Notes: generated by a model from the sequence alone, not told the origin. A stretch of 64,000 nt of DNA from Schistosoma haematobium (GCF_000699445.3 NC_067202.1:12987924-13051923), one strand, 5' to 3'; numbered from the stretch's first letter, positions 38,001-53,000 are shown. Program-made: numbers and translations.

Positions 38001-41000
38001 AAATTTCGAAAAAAAGAGGAGAGCTCACCCTAAAGACTATTCTCTCCTCATAGCAATACGTGCTCAGTTAGTTGTATACAGATCGACAGAGTAGGTATAT
38101 ATGTTCAAAGCGCGTAGACCTGATGATATGGACAGGGATTGGTGACTGAGCAAAGAAAGATACACTTGGCTGTAATTGATAATATAAATGACTATTTCTA
38201 TATTGTAACTCTGTTGCGGATGCTATGTATTCAGAAATCATTTGGTAAAAATCTTGTTTTTGTTATATCCAGATAAGAATAATGAAAGGTAACTTTTGGA
38301 ATCCATTTATGGACCAATACTATGAGTACATTTTTATCGTATAATTGTTAAATAACTAAACTATACATATTCATGTCCCTCTTATTATGAGCTTTATTTT
38401 CACCTATGAACTAGTATTATACAATTTACCGTTCTTGAGTAATGCTCGATCTATTAATTCCTACCTCCCACATTCACAGCCACATTTGGCCAAATCTTGT
38501 ACAATGTTATTTTCCATTTTATGGTACAATGTGGTCTGTTGGGTTGGTATATAAACCGAGAATGTCCGAAGTAAGTGATTCATATCGCAGAGGCTGAGAT
38601 TGGTGTTCTGGACTTAACTGGCTGGGCTAGGCGGGAAGCAGGACCAATAAGGACTCTAGGCTGCTCGTACGGGTTTTATGCGTCATTGGTTTGATCAATA
38701 ATTCACTGCTCTCTGATTGGTGGTATCATTACGTTATACATTAACAGGGCACACAGGCTACAAGTTATAACAATTTTATTTTGAAAACTTGAATTTCCCA
38801 TTACTGAAATTATATTCAACTCATTCATCAGGTTATTTAAGTTACATAGTAGGTGTGTGTGTGAGGGGAACTGATACGACCTGGTTGTCTAAACAGAAGT
38901 GAGAATGGGGTTCGAACAGAGAACTTAATGGGGCTGTGCATTTATTTATCATGCGAACCATATGCTGGTCTGATTATCTACTGTATCGATAGTGCGCATT
39001 TTGTATATATATGATACTTACCGGATGTTTGGTGAAAGAATGAATCAATCCAGAAGAAAATGTCACTTCTCCAACAAGCCAGTCACATAAACGAAATGGT
39101 TTCTGAAGCAATCCCTCCAATTTTAATTGCAATGCACGATCAACTAAAGAACCTGTATCACTGAAGAAAAGAGTGCAATGATTAGTTCTAAATAGTCAAT
39201 AGTTACACTTGGATGCAATTAATACCTTTCAAACATTTATATGGTATCTGTAAACAACACTCGATACGTGAAAAGCTTTGTGTAAGTTCATTTTTTTAGA
39301 GTATAATTAATTTACAATGACTGAACATTGAGTACCGTTTCCAGATAAGTGTCAGCCCATAACGACGGCACTAAAGACTAGACAAACGTCACAGAGTATA
39401 AGGTGAGGTAATAGGGATTTGAATACGAAAAGAATAATCAGTTCACCGTAGACTGGAGGTACGAATGTTAACTAGCACTAGGACCTAGGTTCAGAGTTCC
39501 CCCTAACGACTATTTTTAAACACATGAACTTTAAAAATGAAAAGAACGAAGTTAATTGAAGAGCGAGCGAATACAAACATACTTTAGTATGTTATTAGCG
39601 TCTGTCGAAGGTGGCATATATATGTGATACACATTGTTAGCGGAGTATAGATTGGATTAAGGCATGTTCCGTGCAGAATTATGTCAGAGCACGCTGATTG
39701 GCTACTTCTTAACCGATCAGCGCTAGTGGATACTTAAAGAATATTCTAGAATCTTCTTGTGCATAAACTATAAACACACTAACGTTATTCTTATTGTAAT
39801 TTCTTCTTCCGCCCACCTTTATTATTTAGGATATAATTTCGTTCCTGTTCAAGCGTGTTCTGATTCGGGGACTTGTCGAGTAAAGTAGTACCCAAGAATA
39901 CTAAGCAATAATAGCTGGGTCGTGATAAGGGGATTCATAACACATACATTACTTCGACTGAAAACCTACTACGAAGGTTTCTAACTTGAACATTATTTGT
40001 AAGGCCACAGCGAACTGTAATCGAAAATGACTACGGCAAGTGGAGTTCGTCAGGACTGTCCACCTTATCATAAATCTAATTTGTCGCAGGACAAAATGGC
40101 TGTCCAGTGCTTCTAGGTTTTTAATGGTGATCTAACTTAGACTTATCAATTTAATTTGTTTACTTGTCCTCTGGAGAAGTGGCTTACACTAAGTCGCGAA
40201 ACACCAGAAAATTTTAAAAAATCTTAGTTTTCACCCAATCGGACATTACAAATATATTACATTTATTTGTAACAATCTACCCAATTTATTTGAAATTATC
40301 AGATCAGACCTTGATAAGGACATCTATATTTCTGATGTTTAGCTTTCTACTGAAGTCAGTATTATTTCCTATTTCGCTGTGACAATTCCAGACACAACAA
40401 CTTGCACTGAAATACATTCATGATAGATCCTACTTTGTCAATAATTAAATGGACATTACAACTAGAAAAAACCTATCCAATTCCAAATTAATTTGAAATT
40501 ATCTCGTTAAATCTTTATGTTCGTATTCGGTACTAAAATTTCACTAATGTGTTCCTTTTATTATACACTTAGTGGATTTTTCGCAGCTATATCCTCGAAT
40601 GTTGAAAACTAATAGCAATTATTCGACAATAATAACGCATCTCTAATACAGAGTCACTTCAGGAAAATGTATTTAACGACTTCCTGAAGTACAATCCAGA
40701 ATCTACAGAAGTATTATTGAATCAGGTACTATTGTGGTGTGTGCTACTGCTGTCGACAGATACAGGTAGTATGTATCACCAATCGAAAGTGAAATGTCTG
40801 GAGGCAGAAGGTTAAGAAGATCAAAGAAAAGAGAACAGAGAATGATTGGTATGGAAACGAAAGAAAGATGAAGTCTGAGACGATTGACTGACACTGTGTA
40901 AATGAAGTATTTACTGTACGGTTCTCAAGTTTTAAAAAGATATTCTGTAATTTCGTATTCAAATACATTCGATTGTACCCCCTTGTGTTCTCGTTCACTA

Positions 41001-44000
41001 CACTATCCTAGATTATTCTGTAAATCTTTACTATTAATCAAATTTGCCCTAAAAGAATGAGTATCCTTCCTAAGCTATTAAGCAAAAACCATTGTACATG
41101 AAAACATCAGGTTAAAATAAATTTTAACCATTAAATGATCCGTTGTTTGGTACATTTTATGGAAATACTCATTGAAATGATATAAAATATTAAAATAACA
41201 TTCATTCATTTTACCTAGAAGAAATATCACTAACATTAGACTGTCCTGTTTGACTACCAGGAGTAATAGAGGCAATTTCTTGGCTTATTCTACAGAGATA
41301 CCCAGCATCTGGAAAGACTAAATCAGGACGAGCATCTGATTCGAAAACATGACGAAGACTAGATTTCACTGCTGGTCCGCATTCTTTGAGGACGCCTAAC
41401 GGTGCAGTAGGATCTAGAAAAAATAAAATATAACCACTTACAATAAATTACAAAATTATTAAAGGTCTTTTTTTAACCAAACTACTACATTTTACAAAGT
41501 TCTGTTGAAATGAAGCCTACCAACTACGAAAACCAATGTTAGAGACAGTAGAAATGTTACATGTTATAAAATAAGAGACGATTGTTATCTAGGTTGCTCG
41601 TAATGTGAGATAGTTTTTATTACGTTTTGGGATAATCTTTTTATATTTATTTAACTGTACCCTGAACTCTGTGAAGCCTATCAGTTCTCATGTAAGGATA
41701 GTGTATGGATCTGCACATTAATCAAGTTCACATATTGGTATCTGGGATATCATATTTTCTAGGCGGAAAAAAAATCTATCAGTATGATACACTAAAGAAC
41801 GACATACGGTACTCACATTGCTTTCCATTTTATTTATAAATCTTAAAAAAAGTGTAAACCTCACACTCCCAAACTCACTAATGTTAGCAACAGTGAGACA
41901 GATTATACAACGTCTCAGTAACAATAACCCTTGAGAACTTTAAAAAGCAACCAACTAGCTCACTAAAATCCGTTATCCAGCAAATCACTTCAGATATGAG
42001 TAATCAGCAAAACCTGCTAAGACAATGCCAACCCATCTACAACATATTCACATAGGGAACTCCTAATTTTCACGGGAATTCACCAGCACTATATATTATT
42101 TGATATTACGTAAAAAATCTAGCCTAGCGAGTTAATTATCCGGAAACATTTAAGTGTACATGTGGTTAGTCTCATAGTATTCTGTTACAACAAAATAAGC
42201 ATGGAGAAAGTCATACACACAAATTACAAGGAAAATCCTAAAGAAATTTACATTGAAGATAAATGTTCAATATAAACAATCATTATTCTAGTCTATTTAG
42301 GTCAATCAAGCCTTTTATGCAAACAATTGGGTTGAATTAAAAATCTGAATCGAATATAGGATGAAACTTATTTTCTTCCAACATACACTATGATAATCTT
42401 GTTTATTTCAAATGAGTATACCAACAATTGACTGGTCATTGGGTGATGATCATGTATGTCATGCATGTCAGGTCCTTTTTAGTGCAGATCGAATCCTATG
42501 TTGATATTATAAGATAAAATGGTGGTTAGAAATAGTGAACAGGGCTACACCAACGCCAAGAGAGTATCACCGGGCCTGTAGTGAAGGAGAACACAGGTGA
42601 GGACAACCGAATTATATTTAGCACAACATTACAGAGTTACTTGGTAAAATAGAAATACCATACTATAATACATAATTTGCAAATGTTCAATAATTGTCTC
42701 GGACTTCATTGTTCTTGCATTTCTATACTAATTGCTTTCTATTCCCGTTCTTCCTTTCTTGATCTTCTCCGGATCGTGTAAACCGAGCCACGTCTCTCTG
42801 TGATAAAGTACAATCCTTCCCACTTTGGGACCAGCTTTCCCAACCCTGATCCCCCTACTATATTACTTTTCCGTTCTCTACATTTTACTGGGTCCCCCAC
42901 TGCGAAAGGTTTCCACGCTCTCCTCTGTTGTTGCGCCTTCTTTATGTCAGATATTTGTTTCTTTTCCACGTCCCTTACTGACTACCTCCTCTCTTTTCTT
43001 AACCTTGTTGTCGTCTACTTCTGTTGTTGTGGCCAGGTCTTATTATACATTGGAAGTCGTGGCTGTCTGCCATACATGAGCAAGAAAGGTGACTTCTCGG
43101 TTGTTCCTTGTATGAAGGAACGATGCGCCAGCAAAATCAATGGTAAATCTTTCTCCCAATTTCCTCCTTTAGATGCTAACCATTCCCTTAACGTCCGATT
43201 GTTTCTTTCTGCAAGCCCGTTTGTCTGAGGATGATACGGTGTGGTTCGTATTCTCTTGATGCCAAACTGCTTTAGACGGGCTTTAAACTCGTCACTTTTA
43301 AAACAGGGACCCTGGTCAGTTAATATCATCTTCGGTATTCCGTGACACGCTACAATATGCCGGATTACCACTTCGGTCACTGTTCTTGCCCGCTGGTCTG
43401 CAATGGGTACGGCATCTACCCAACGCGTAGCATGTTCCGTCATCACTAGCAGGTACTGGTTACCGCTCGCCGTCTGTGAAAACGGTCCCATCATATCCAC
43501 CGACTGCGGTTGCTGGGACTGACTGTAATGGCGGTTGTGCGTATCGATCGCTTTTCACTAGTTGACACTGCTGGCAAGTTAACACGTATTGAGCCACATC
43601 GTCTCTCATGCCTGGCCAGTATGTACTTTGTCGTAGTAAATCCATCGTCCTTGCAATGCCTGTATGTGCCACCTGGTGACACTCGTGTATCATCTTACGC
43701 CGCCAGTCTTTCGGGATCACAGTCACCCGATTCTCGTCACTGTCCTGCCAGGTCAGGACTCCATATGCGTTCACTCTCGATAGTTCCTTTAGCCGAAGCA
43801 GCATCATTACCTCCTTGTCCATTGTTCGTTTGTCGACGTCTGCTCCCTCTCTTATAACTCTGATTACCTCTCGAAGGTTAGGGTCAGCTTTCTGCTGCCA
43901 GACGAGTTCTAATGGGTCCCTCTCTAAACTATTCACCGCGTATGCTGTTAATGGAAGGTCGGCTTCCATGTCTGATCTTGACAAGTAATCCGCCATTACG

Positions 44001-47000
44001 TTTTCCTCTCCTGGAACATGACCGATACTGAAGTCGTACTCTTGCAGACGTATCATCCATCGCGCCAACCTCCCTCGAGGGTCTCCTGCTGTTTTCAACC
44101 ACTGCAGGGGTTTATGGTCAGTCTCAATGTGGAATCGTCTACCTAAAAGGTACGGTCTCCATTTGTCTACTGCCCACACGATTGCTAAACACTCCTTTTC
44201 GATCGTTGAATACTTCTGTTCGGCGGGTGTGAGAACGCGACTAGCGTATTCCACCACTCTATCAGACTGACTCAAAACAGCACATACACCATGATTACTT
44301 GCGTCTGTGGCCACTGTAAACAGTTTCTTGGGTTCAGGAAGTCTGAGCGTCATCCGACGATCGTCTAGCATGTTTTTGATTTGGTTGAACGTTTGTTCAG
44401 CAGTCTCAGTCCAGGTAAACTTGGTGTTGCTCAACAACTTATGTAGAGGTACTGCTGTTCCGTTGAAATTCTTGACAAACCGACTGTAAAACGCCACCCT
44501 TCCCAGGAACTGTCTCAGCCCCATTTTCGAATTAAGTGCCAAAATATTCTTTATGGTAAGAATTTTCTCCGGCAATGGTTCTATTTCTCCATTTCCCACT
44601 TTATGTCCCAACAACGTGACGCTACTTTTCGCTCTGAGACTTGTCCTTATTAATTCGAAGTCCAAATTCGTCAATTCGCCTTAAGACTGCTTCCACATGC
44701 TTGACGTGATCTATCTCTGTCTGACTGTACACAACTACATCGTCGCCATATACCTTGACGTTGTCTAGATTTCTGAGCAGTAGCGTCATTATTCTTCTGA
44801 ACGTAAACGGTGCACCCGCCAACCCGAACGGCATTCGTTTAAACTGATACTGTTTGTCACGTACAGTAAATGTTGTCTTGCCTTGATCGCTATCTTTTAC
44901 AGGCAGTTGCCAACAACCTGACCGTAAATCCAGCACTGTAAACACCGTAGCATTCTGTAGCCGATCTAATGTTTCCACCACTGTTGGCATTGCACAAGGT
45001 TTCAGCTCTGTTATATTATTCAGTTCTCTGAAGTCAACACAAAATCTATACTTTCCATTCGGTTTCTTTACCAAAAGTACCGGCGAGTTGTCCGCTTCCT
45101 CAATTATGCCTTCATCCAACATCTCATGGACCTGTCGATTTACCTCGGCCTCTAAATGCACCGGGACACGACGTGTCATAAATATATTTACTCGATCGTT
45201 CTTTATCGGGATTTCGTGCTTTACTTTGTCACAAAATCCATACGCCTCCCCATCTCCAGTGAACAGTTCCGCATACTTTGTGCACAACTCGTTAATGTTT
45301 GGTTTCCTCGTCGAGACATCCGTTGCCACTCTTATTTCAGTCACTTCAACTTTCGTGTACTGGCAATGAACCATTATTTGTGACCATTTTACCGCTTCTG
45401 AAGTCAACTATCGCTTTTACTTCTCTCAAGAAATCTACTCCCAATATCGATCTCGATAAGCTTGTGGTTACCACGAACGGAAACTTTATCTCAGCATCAC
45501 CCACTTTTACGACACTGTTAGACACCCCCAACACTTCTAACATGTGCCCTCCTACGGTGTGGATAGCTAATGTACATGGCATGAGTCCCTTACATTGCTC
45601 TTTGCCTATTAACGATACTGCTGCCCCTGTATCGATCAGAAACACTAAATCTCCTTTATTTATGTTCACTCTCGTATAACTGTCCCTCTATCCACTAATG
45701 GAACAACACCCAGATTCCTAGGGTAGAAAGAACACACGTTATAACGTCTAAAACATCTGCGTCTTCGTCTTGTTGGACAGTTTGTCTTCTAATGTCCTGT
45801 CCCTCCACGAGCGTAACATTTATCATTCCTTTTATGATTCATTCGTATTGCCGCAATTTCACGCTCCAGCTCCTCAATCTTCTTCTCAACACTATTTATC
45901 TCCTGCTTTCCGCACCCGACCGGAGCTACTGCTCGTGTCAACTGTCGAGTCACCTTCTCCAGTTCACTAATATACATAGGTTGCGCTGCGTTTACTAGTT
46001 TCAGCTGCTGGAAAACGGTGACAGGCATACTCTCGATAAACTGCGACGCCAATAACTGTGCCTCCGACTCTTCATCCAGACTCGGCAGCGCACAGCACAA
46101 CAACCTGGTTAGCTCTGCAGCCAGCATCAGTGGGTCACCATCGACCGACAGCCTCACCAACCGGAACTTCGGCAGTGCCTCCTCCCTGTCCACTTGGCTG
46201 TCGAACTCTTTATCCTTAGTGGAGGCAGCGACACCAAATGTAGTGAAGGAGAACATAGGTGAGGACAACCGAATTATATTTAGCACAACATTACAGAGTT
46301 ACTTGGTAAAATAGAAATACCATACTATAATACATAATTTGCAAATGTTCAATAGTTGTCCCGGACTTCATTGTTCTTGCATTTCTATACTAATTGCTTT
46401 CTATTCCTGCTCTTCCTTTCTTGATCTTTCCAATCTTCTGCTACCAGACATTACATTCCTGACTCGCGTTATTAACTACTTACGTCAATATAAGTAGCAC
46501 GCACCACAGGCCCAGATGACTTACCTCCGGCTCTTTTTTGAGACGGTGGTGACTTTCTGGCTAGGGAACTGACTGTGTTGTTCACAAAGGTCTGGAAACT
46601 AGAGAGTGTACCAACGTCATGAAATGAGTCAATAGTTGTCCCTATCTTTAAAAAGGGGTTCACGTCGTTCCTGTAACAACTATAGAGGGATAAGTCTACT
46701 TCCGATTGCGTCCAAGCTATTGGCCTCCGTCATACTTCGTAGGTTGCTCAAAACCCGAGAAAGATTAACTCGCGAGGAGCAGTCTGAGTTTCGTTCTGGT
46801 CGAGGATGTATTGATCATATCTTTACCCTCCGCCAAATGTTAGAACACCGCCATACTTATCAAAGGCCAACAATCGTAGTGTTCTTGACATCAGGGCTGC
46901 CTTCGATTCGTTGGACAGGACTGTTCTCTGGGATTGTCTATTGAAGAAGGGTGTGCCTGAGAAGTGTATTAACATCCTAAAAGCCCTATATACAAACACC

Positions 47001-50000
47001 TCAAGCAGAGTAAGGGCATACAACCGACTCTCTCCATTGTTCCATTCGAGCAGTGGGGTTAGACACGGTTGCCCAATCTCACCATTCCTCTTCAACTTTG
47101 CCATCGATGACATTCTGGAAACAGCTCTGATGGATGTAAGTAATGGTGATGTGGATCTGTTGCCTGGAGAAAGAATTATCGACCTTGAGTATGCAGATGA
47201 TATTGTCTTACTGTGCGATAATGCCCAAGGCATGCAATCCGCACTTAATCAGTTGGCAATCAGTGTCCGTAGGTATGGTATGTGCTTTGCACCTTCGAAG
47301 TGCAAAGTACTACAAGACTGGCAGGATCCTAATCCCGTACTCACCGTGGATGGTGAGCAGATAGAAGTAGTCGAGAAGTTCGTGTATCTGGGTAGCTGCA
47401 TAAGTGCTGGTGGGGGTGTGAGTGATGAGACCAATTCACGTATAGTGAGAGCCAGAGAGGCTTATGCCAATCTGGACCACTTTTAGCGCCTTCATGATGT
47501 CAGTCTGGTTGTAAAAGGTGGGATCTACAACGTGTCGGTGAGAGCAGTTCTACTCTCTGCTTGTGAAACCTGGCCTCTCCGAGTTGAGGATGTTAGACGA
47601 CTCTCTGTGTTTGATCATCGTTGTCTCCGAAGGATTGCTGACATTCAGTGGCAACACCAAGTCAGTAATGCAGAGGTCCGGCATAGTATGTTCGGGCACA
47701 GAGACGATAATGCAATTGGTGTCACCATCTTGAAACACCGACTTCGGTGGCTTGGACATGTTCTACGAATGTCGTCCCAGAGAATTCCACGTCGTGCATT
47801 ATTTGCCGACTCTGGGACTGGTTAGAAGAAGCGGAGAGGTGGTCAGTGTATGACTTGGTGTCTTGGTATGAAAGAAAGCTGCAAAAGGGCTGGCTTCTGT
47901 TCGTCCTTCTAAACTCTGTGGCTGAGGTCCGAGAGATGGTGCGACACAGTGGCTAGAGACGTTATCAGATATGGCTCAGAATAGAAGCCAGTGGCGATCC
48001 TGCTGTATCATTCTTTTACTTTCTTCATAAAAAATGGTTATATCTTCCTCAACTGAAAGATTTCTTCTGATTGTACCTTTCCGTTTCTCCCATTATTATT
48101 GTTATTACACTACCTTACCCTAATCCGATCGTTATTGTTCTTCTTTTTTTCTTTTACGCTCCTTATCTTCCTTTTTTCTTCCCATTCTCATTGTTTTGTG
48201 TGACGCATACACACTTGGTGCCCCCTTGTACTAATATTTATGTGTCCAAATAAATAAATAACGCCAAGAGAAAATAACACTCATTCATGATAGACACTGA
48301 CAGTGAGTGTTATGAAACATTCAGGAAATCGATGAGGACATGACAATGCTGACATTTTACTAAAACAATAATCTAGACCACACAACTATTCAGTCCTGTG
48401 TGGCAATATTTTCCAATAGAGTCTAGCAGAAAACAGAGTGTACATAGATAGAGTGATTAATAGGATTTGGACAAGCACTGGTTGACTGATTCACATCAAA
48501 AATATTGTTGAAATCATCGTATTAAAACTGATTATTCATGAAAAATAAGACCGAATTGACTAGAAACACTTAAAATTGGAAGGAAATGAAGAATTTCTAC
48601 CTTACTATCCTTTTATATGCTATCGATAAATACACTTAACCTACCCTTAACTTCTGTTTCTCGCCACACTGCATCCCATTGAAATCTGTGCAATCCAATG
48701 GAGGATTCTGCTTGAGCTTCTGTAAAAACTGAACGTTCATGTCGCAGAAATTTAGCCCAATAGTGATCCCAATTCCCTTCTGTCCCACCAATACTAACAC
48801 GAACGTATGGATTATTCTCCAATGGCTTTGAAATAGTTGCAAACCTTCGAATGAATAAAGAGAACAAGAGAAAAGAAATGCATCTATAGTAACGTCCGAC
48901 TTAATTTCACTGGAGAACGTGAATAAAAAAAGTACTCACTATTATATCCTAACGAAGAATAAGTGAACCGTAGCTGTTATGAGTTATTTATTATAGGTTT
49001 CCATATGACCCATTGACTACTACTATAGGATTTACTGTTTTTAAGTTATTCCCGATTTATTAGTTACGTCTCTCACACTCACAGTCACTTTTGGCTCGAT
49101 GGCTATGGAGGATCCACCTAGAGGAGTTGGAAAACCCTCATTCCAAACCGATTCACATGGGCTTCAGGATCCTGAGTGAACAAATGGTGTACGAACCATT
49201 TATTTGTCAACGGCTTCTATGGAAAGCCATCGTTTGACGTCGCTCCACTGCCTTGTGAATCAGATGTTTGGGTCGAAGGCTCCGGATATGGCCCCCTAAG
49301 AAAATCAACTGTTTTGGTCTACGCGCCCGGGCGGTATCACAGTCCACACACAAATCAAGTGACTTGTGAGGCGCATATGTTTTCGGTGCCCCTCTGTACC
49401 AATATTTATGTGTTCAAATAAATGAAAAAATATGATGCGGTCTGGTTTGCTTGTATATAAACCAAGTATGTCTGAAATATATGATTCACAGTGAAGGATG
49501 AGATTGTGTTCCAAACTCAAACGGGCGGGATTAGGCGAAAAGAGCCAATAAGGGCTCAAAATTCACTCTAGGCTGCTCGTACTGGTTAACGAGTCAATGG
49601 TTTGGCACAGTGCCAAGGCAATTTAAGTCGGTGTTCTAATGGGCGATTTGGTCACGTGATATATTAACAGGGCGTAAGATCATAACACTTACAATACCTA
49701 TTTCACACAATAGATAGGAAGTATGATGAGGAAACCTTCCAATTATAGCTCCAGTAGTTACTTAGCGCCTACATAATTTAAAGAGCAGATAATTCACATT
49801 CACTACACTGGGTTTCATGAAGTATCACGTTTGATAGACTTTTATCCATTTTGCTCTTAAGACACACAACGTTCAACATTTTTCTAAAGGGGGGAATGCA
49901 GCATTACTGGATGCACATTGGGAGTGAAAAACCAGGTACTACTACACCCGGATTTCTAAATCCTTCGTCATATGACTTAGTGTTAGCTAAACGAATGTAT

Positions 50001-53000
50001 TTAATTGAAGAAAGAGGAGTTCCACATATTTTGCATCACAGGTATTTAATGTATCTTCACTAATATTAATTAGTGCCCTGTGTCTTATCCGTATTCGTTA
50101 ACGATTGTTCTGTTAATACATTATAACCATTTTAATTTATATGTGGAAGATTAACTTTGCTTCTTGCCTTTGAGCGAAGTGATGTTTTCAAGGATGCTAG
50201 ACAGTAGAAAGCTTAAGATTCAATATACAAATACAAAGACGTGTACTTGAAATATCAAAATCAAGAAAAGTAAGGCACATGAAATATAAATTAAGGTAAG
50301 AAACAGAATACTTTTGAGAACAAAACGAAGAGTTGCAGTAATAATAAGAAAAGTGAATGCATCATATAGAAAACTCGAAGAAATTTTTCACTTAGGCATA
50401 TCCGAACTACTGAAGTACTGGTATGATTCACATCCTAAAATATATATTCAAATATTTTCGCCCACCGGAACCAAGATTTAACTTCGTTTAGACACATAGT
50501 ATCGATATTCAGTGGTGATACCTTTACTAAGTATGAGATGGTGGAGATTTGTACCTCAGGTGGATAATTTTGGTGGAGTTTTGTTCTCTGAGCTGGATGG
50601 TTTGGTCGTGGAGCTTTCATCGTTCTTCTGAACGACTTTACTGAGTATGAAAATACTACAGAACTAACGAGGGTTCAACATAAAGCTTCATAGTTCTCAA
50701 TAATATAGACAGCATAAACTGATACGTACTACCCCTTTTTGACGTACAGTAACCAATTTCGTGCAATAAACTCTTACACGGTTACTGGTCCAGATAGCAT
50801 AGAAATCAAGGACTAATGACATTCCTGATAATTCATGAAATCACTATGTAACGTGTAACACAGGACCACTGACTATCACGGAGTTGGTTCTTATTATTAA
50901 TAACGATAAAGCACTAGTAGAAAAGTACGGGACAAGAAGTTACACAATGTACGACGAGTTTATCAGGAGTAAAAATTACTTGGAAACCATCTGGTTTGAA
51001 CCGATCTCAACATCAATATCAGCACATTCAGCACGGTGAGCAAAATTATTGAGACGAACGTTTCCACATGCCTTTGTAATTCCATCAGTTCCATGAGTCA
51101 TTGACATTCGGGCGGTAACGAAGCGTTTCTCCTCAACTTTGAAGGTAATCTGGTCAACACAAACAGAAAATGTAAATGGGAATGAAAACTATTAAACACA
51201 TGTTGCAACCGTCACTCAATTGGCAAAATTAAAGACAAAACAAGGTAGATGATCTAAAACTACGCTCAAACCAGGTCATAAATTCAAAATCATTTGAAAT
51301 ACCGGTGACTATAACCTGAATAAAAATATTTTCGAGACATAATATTTCAGTCAGTCAGTCAGCAACAATGCAGGACCAGGCACATATATGCATCGGTTCA
51401 AGTTTCCACACCTCATTAGCACAACAAGGTGAACGCCAAGTTCATAGAAGTAGTTACTTCAATAGTAGTAAAATATAAGAGAAAGATGTTGTATAAGGAT
51501 ATAAAACAGAGAGAAAGAATTAGTTCGTAGAAAATGTGTAAAGCAGTTTTAATCTCAGCGTTTAAGGGAAGACAAGGAGTGTATACACCTAAGCCATTAT
51601 GATTGATTCTGAACCATGTCACCCAGATTCTCCAACCATTGGTTAGGATAGTCGCGCGGACCCCAACCAAGTATTCCGCATCTACCAACATGGCTCAGAC
51701 TAGAAGTTAGTGACTTTTGGACTGATGCCAGATTTTGGTTTGGCCGCCCCAAACTTTTTTAAACCATCTACAACACTAGTCAGCATCGCGCGTCGTGATG
51801 ATCGGTGTTTAGGCATACGTAACACGTGGTCAAACCACAAGAGTTCGGGAGGATTTACAACCTCATAAACTGATTTATCATCAATCACAAATACCCTGTT
51901 TCTAACCTCGCTATTACCTACCCGGTGACACCATCATGTGAGGGCTAGATTTCTAAGATGTCTGTGACCAAATAATAGTAACTTACTAGTGTCTTCTACT
52001 CATGGTGGTTACGTTTTGCAGCCGTGAATTATAATAAGACGAACTGCTACGTAGTATGCACTTCTTTTAATTGACAGACGGATATCTCACCTTCGTCATA
52101 GGTGACGTAAGTTCTCAAAAGCTAAATGGGCTTTCTGAATCCGTGCAGAGATTTCTTCAGACACCAACCCATTAGGGCTGACCAGACTTCCGAGATAAGT
52201 GACGTTTTCGACGTGTTCGACTACCTCACTCCCTATCCTTAGTTCAGGTGTTGACTCACGCCATTCCTGAAGCAACAAATCGCATCAGAGCGGGAGAGAA
52301 CACATTCCAAACATCCTGATGTTGTTGCTCAGAATTGCCAAAAGACTGCATTTCATCGGCATCTTCAACAAACAGGACAATGTCATTTCCGTATTATAAG
52401 TCAATGAGTGGAGCTCCTAATGGAAGATCAATTCATGAAAGTTCAGACGACGAGAATGTTAGCAGATACTCAGGCAAAACTGTGTTCACAAACAATAAAC
52501 AAGTTAACCACTCGTTGAAAGCCAATAGTTCAGGACACTAATTCACTGCTCCACAAGTTAGTTCATGTTATTTACTGAGCACAATTAAACTTCACAGTGA
52601 ATTGTCAATCATCAAATCAAAATCGTGAAAAATATGAAGCTAAGATAATGTTATGGTTAAACTGAAGATCATACGTTAACATCAATCATAGGATTTGATT
52701 TGAATAATTTTTGAGAACTGATCGCGGAATGTAACGTATGAAAAACTGGGACGAGACTAGACAACTAGGTTACTCCGAATAACTCCATTGATATTTCGGA
52801 CGAAACTGATCGTACATTTTCGTTTAAGCACATTTCCACAATCATTTCAAGATACTTCTCTCAGAAAGGTAGTTCTAAAGCAGTATTATAAGACTAATGC
52901 GATGCAACCATAATATCATGAGATAAAACAGTGTTAAATTACGAATTCTAGTATTTGGCACATGTTGGAAATGAGGCCTGCGAAGTGAATATATCCCAAG

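Larger units (their letters stand above)
42577..46508 (-). mobile_element. Gypsy-type LTR retrotransposon, degenerate, nested in LINE B, TSD GGCC
   Basis: Minus-strand element with target duplication GGCC (42573-42576 and 46509-46512). The order gag - protease - reverse transcriptase - RNase H - integrase marks Gypsy/Ty3 type. It is only 3.9 kb long; the shortening fits a short gag and a clipped 3' LTR. Reading frame shifts occur at four or more places, so it is dead. The aligned LTR parts differ at 5 of about 190 bases, all transitions, which points to a fairly recent insertion. Confidence 0.9.
42564..48259 (+). mobile_element. LINE B (RTE-like), 5' truncated, carrying a nested Gypsy element
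   Basis: LINE B occupies 42564-42576 and 46509-48259. It is bounded by a 12-bp target duplication, AACGCCAAGAGA, at 42552-42563 and 48260-48271. The reverse transcriptase reads LFRDGGDFLARELTVLF, NNYRGISLLPIASKLLASVI, SEFRSGRGCIDHIFTLRQML, VLWDCLLKKGVPEKCI, GVRHGCPISPFLFNFAIDD, LEYADDIVLLCDNAQGMQ and LRWLGHVLRMSSQRIPRRAL. There are frameshifts near 46650 and 46890 and a stop near 47484-47486, so it is dead. The 3' end is GTGCCCCCTTGTACTAATA, then CCAAATAAATAAATA. It lies in the 7.2-kb SAM50 intron. Confidence 0.9.

Noticed and set aside
46221..46238. TGGTGTCGCTGCC after the 5' LTR as a proven primer binding site
   Set aside because: It starts with TGG at the right place, but I could not match it to a specific tRNA 3' end, so it is mentioned only inside the LTR entry.
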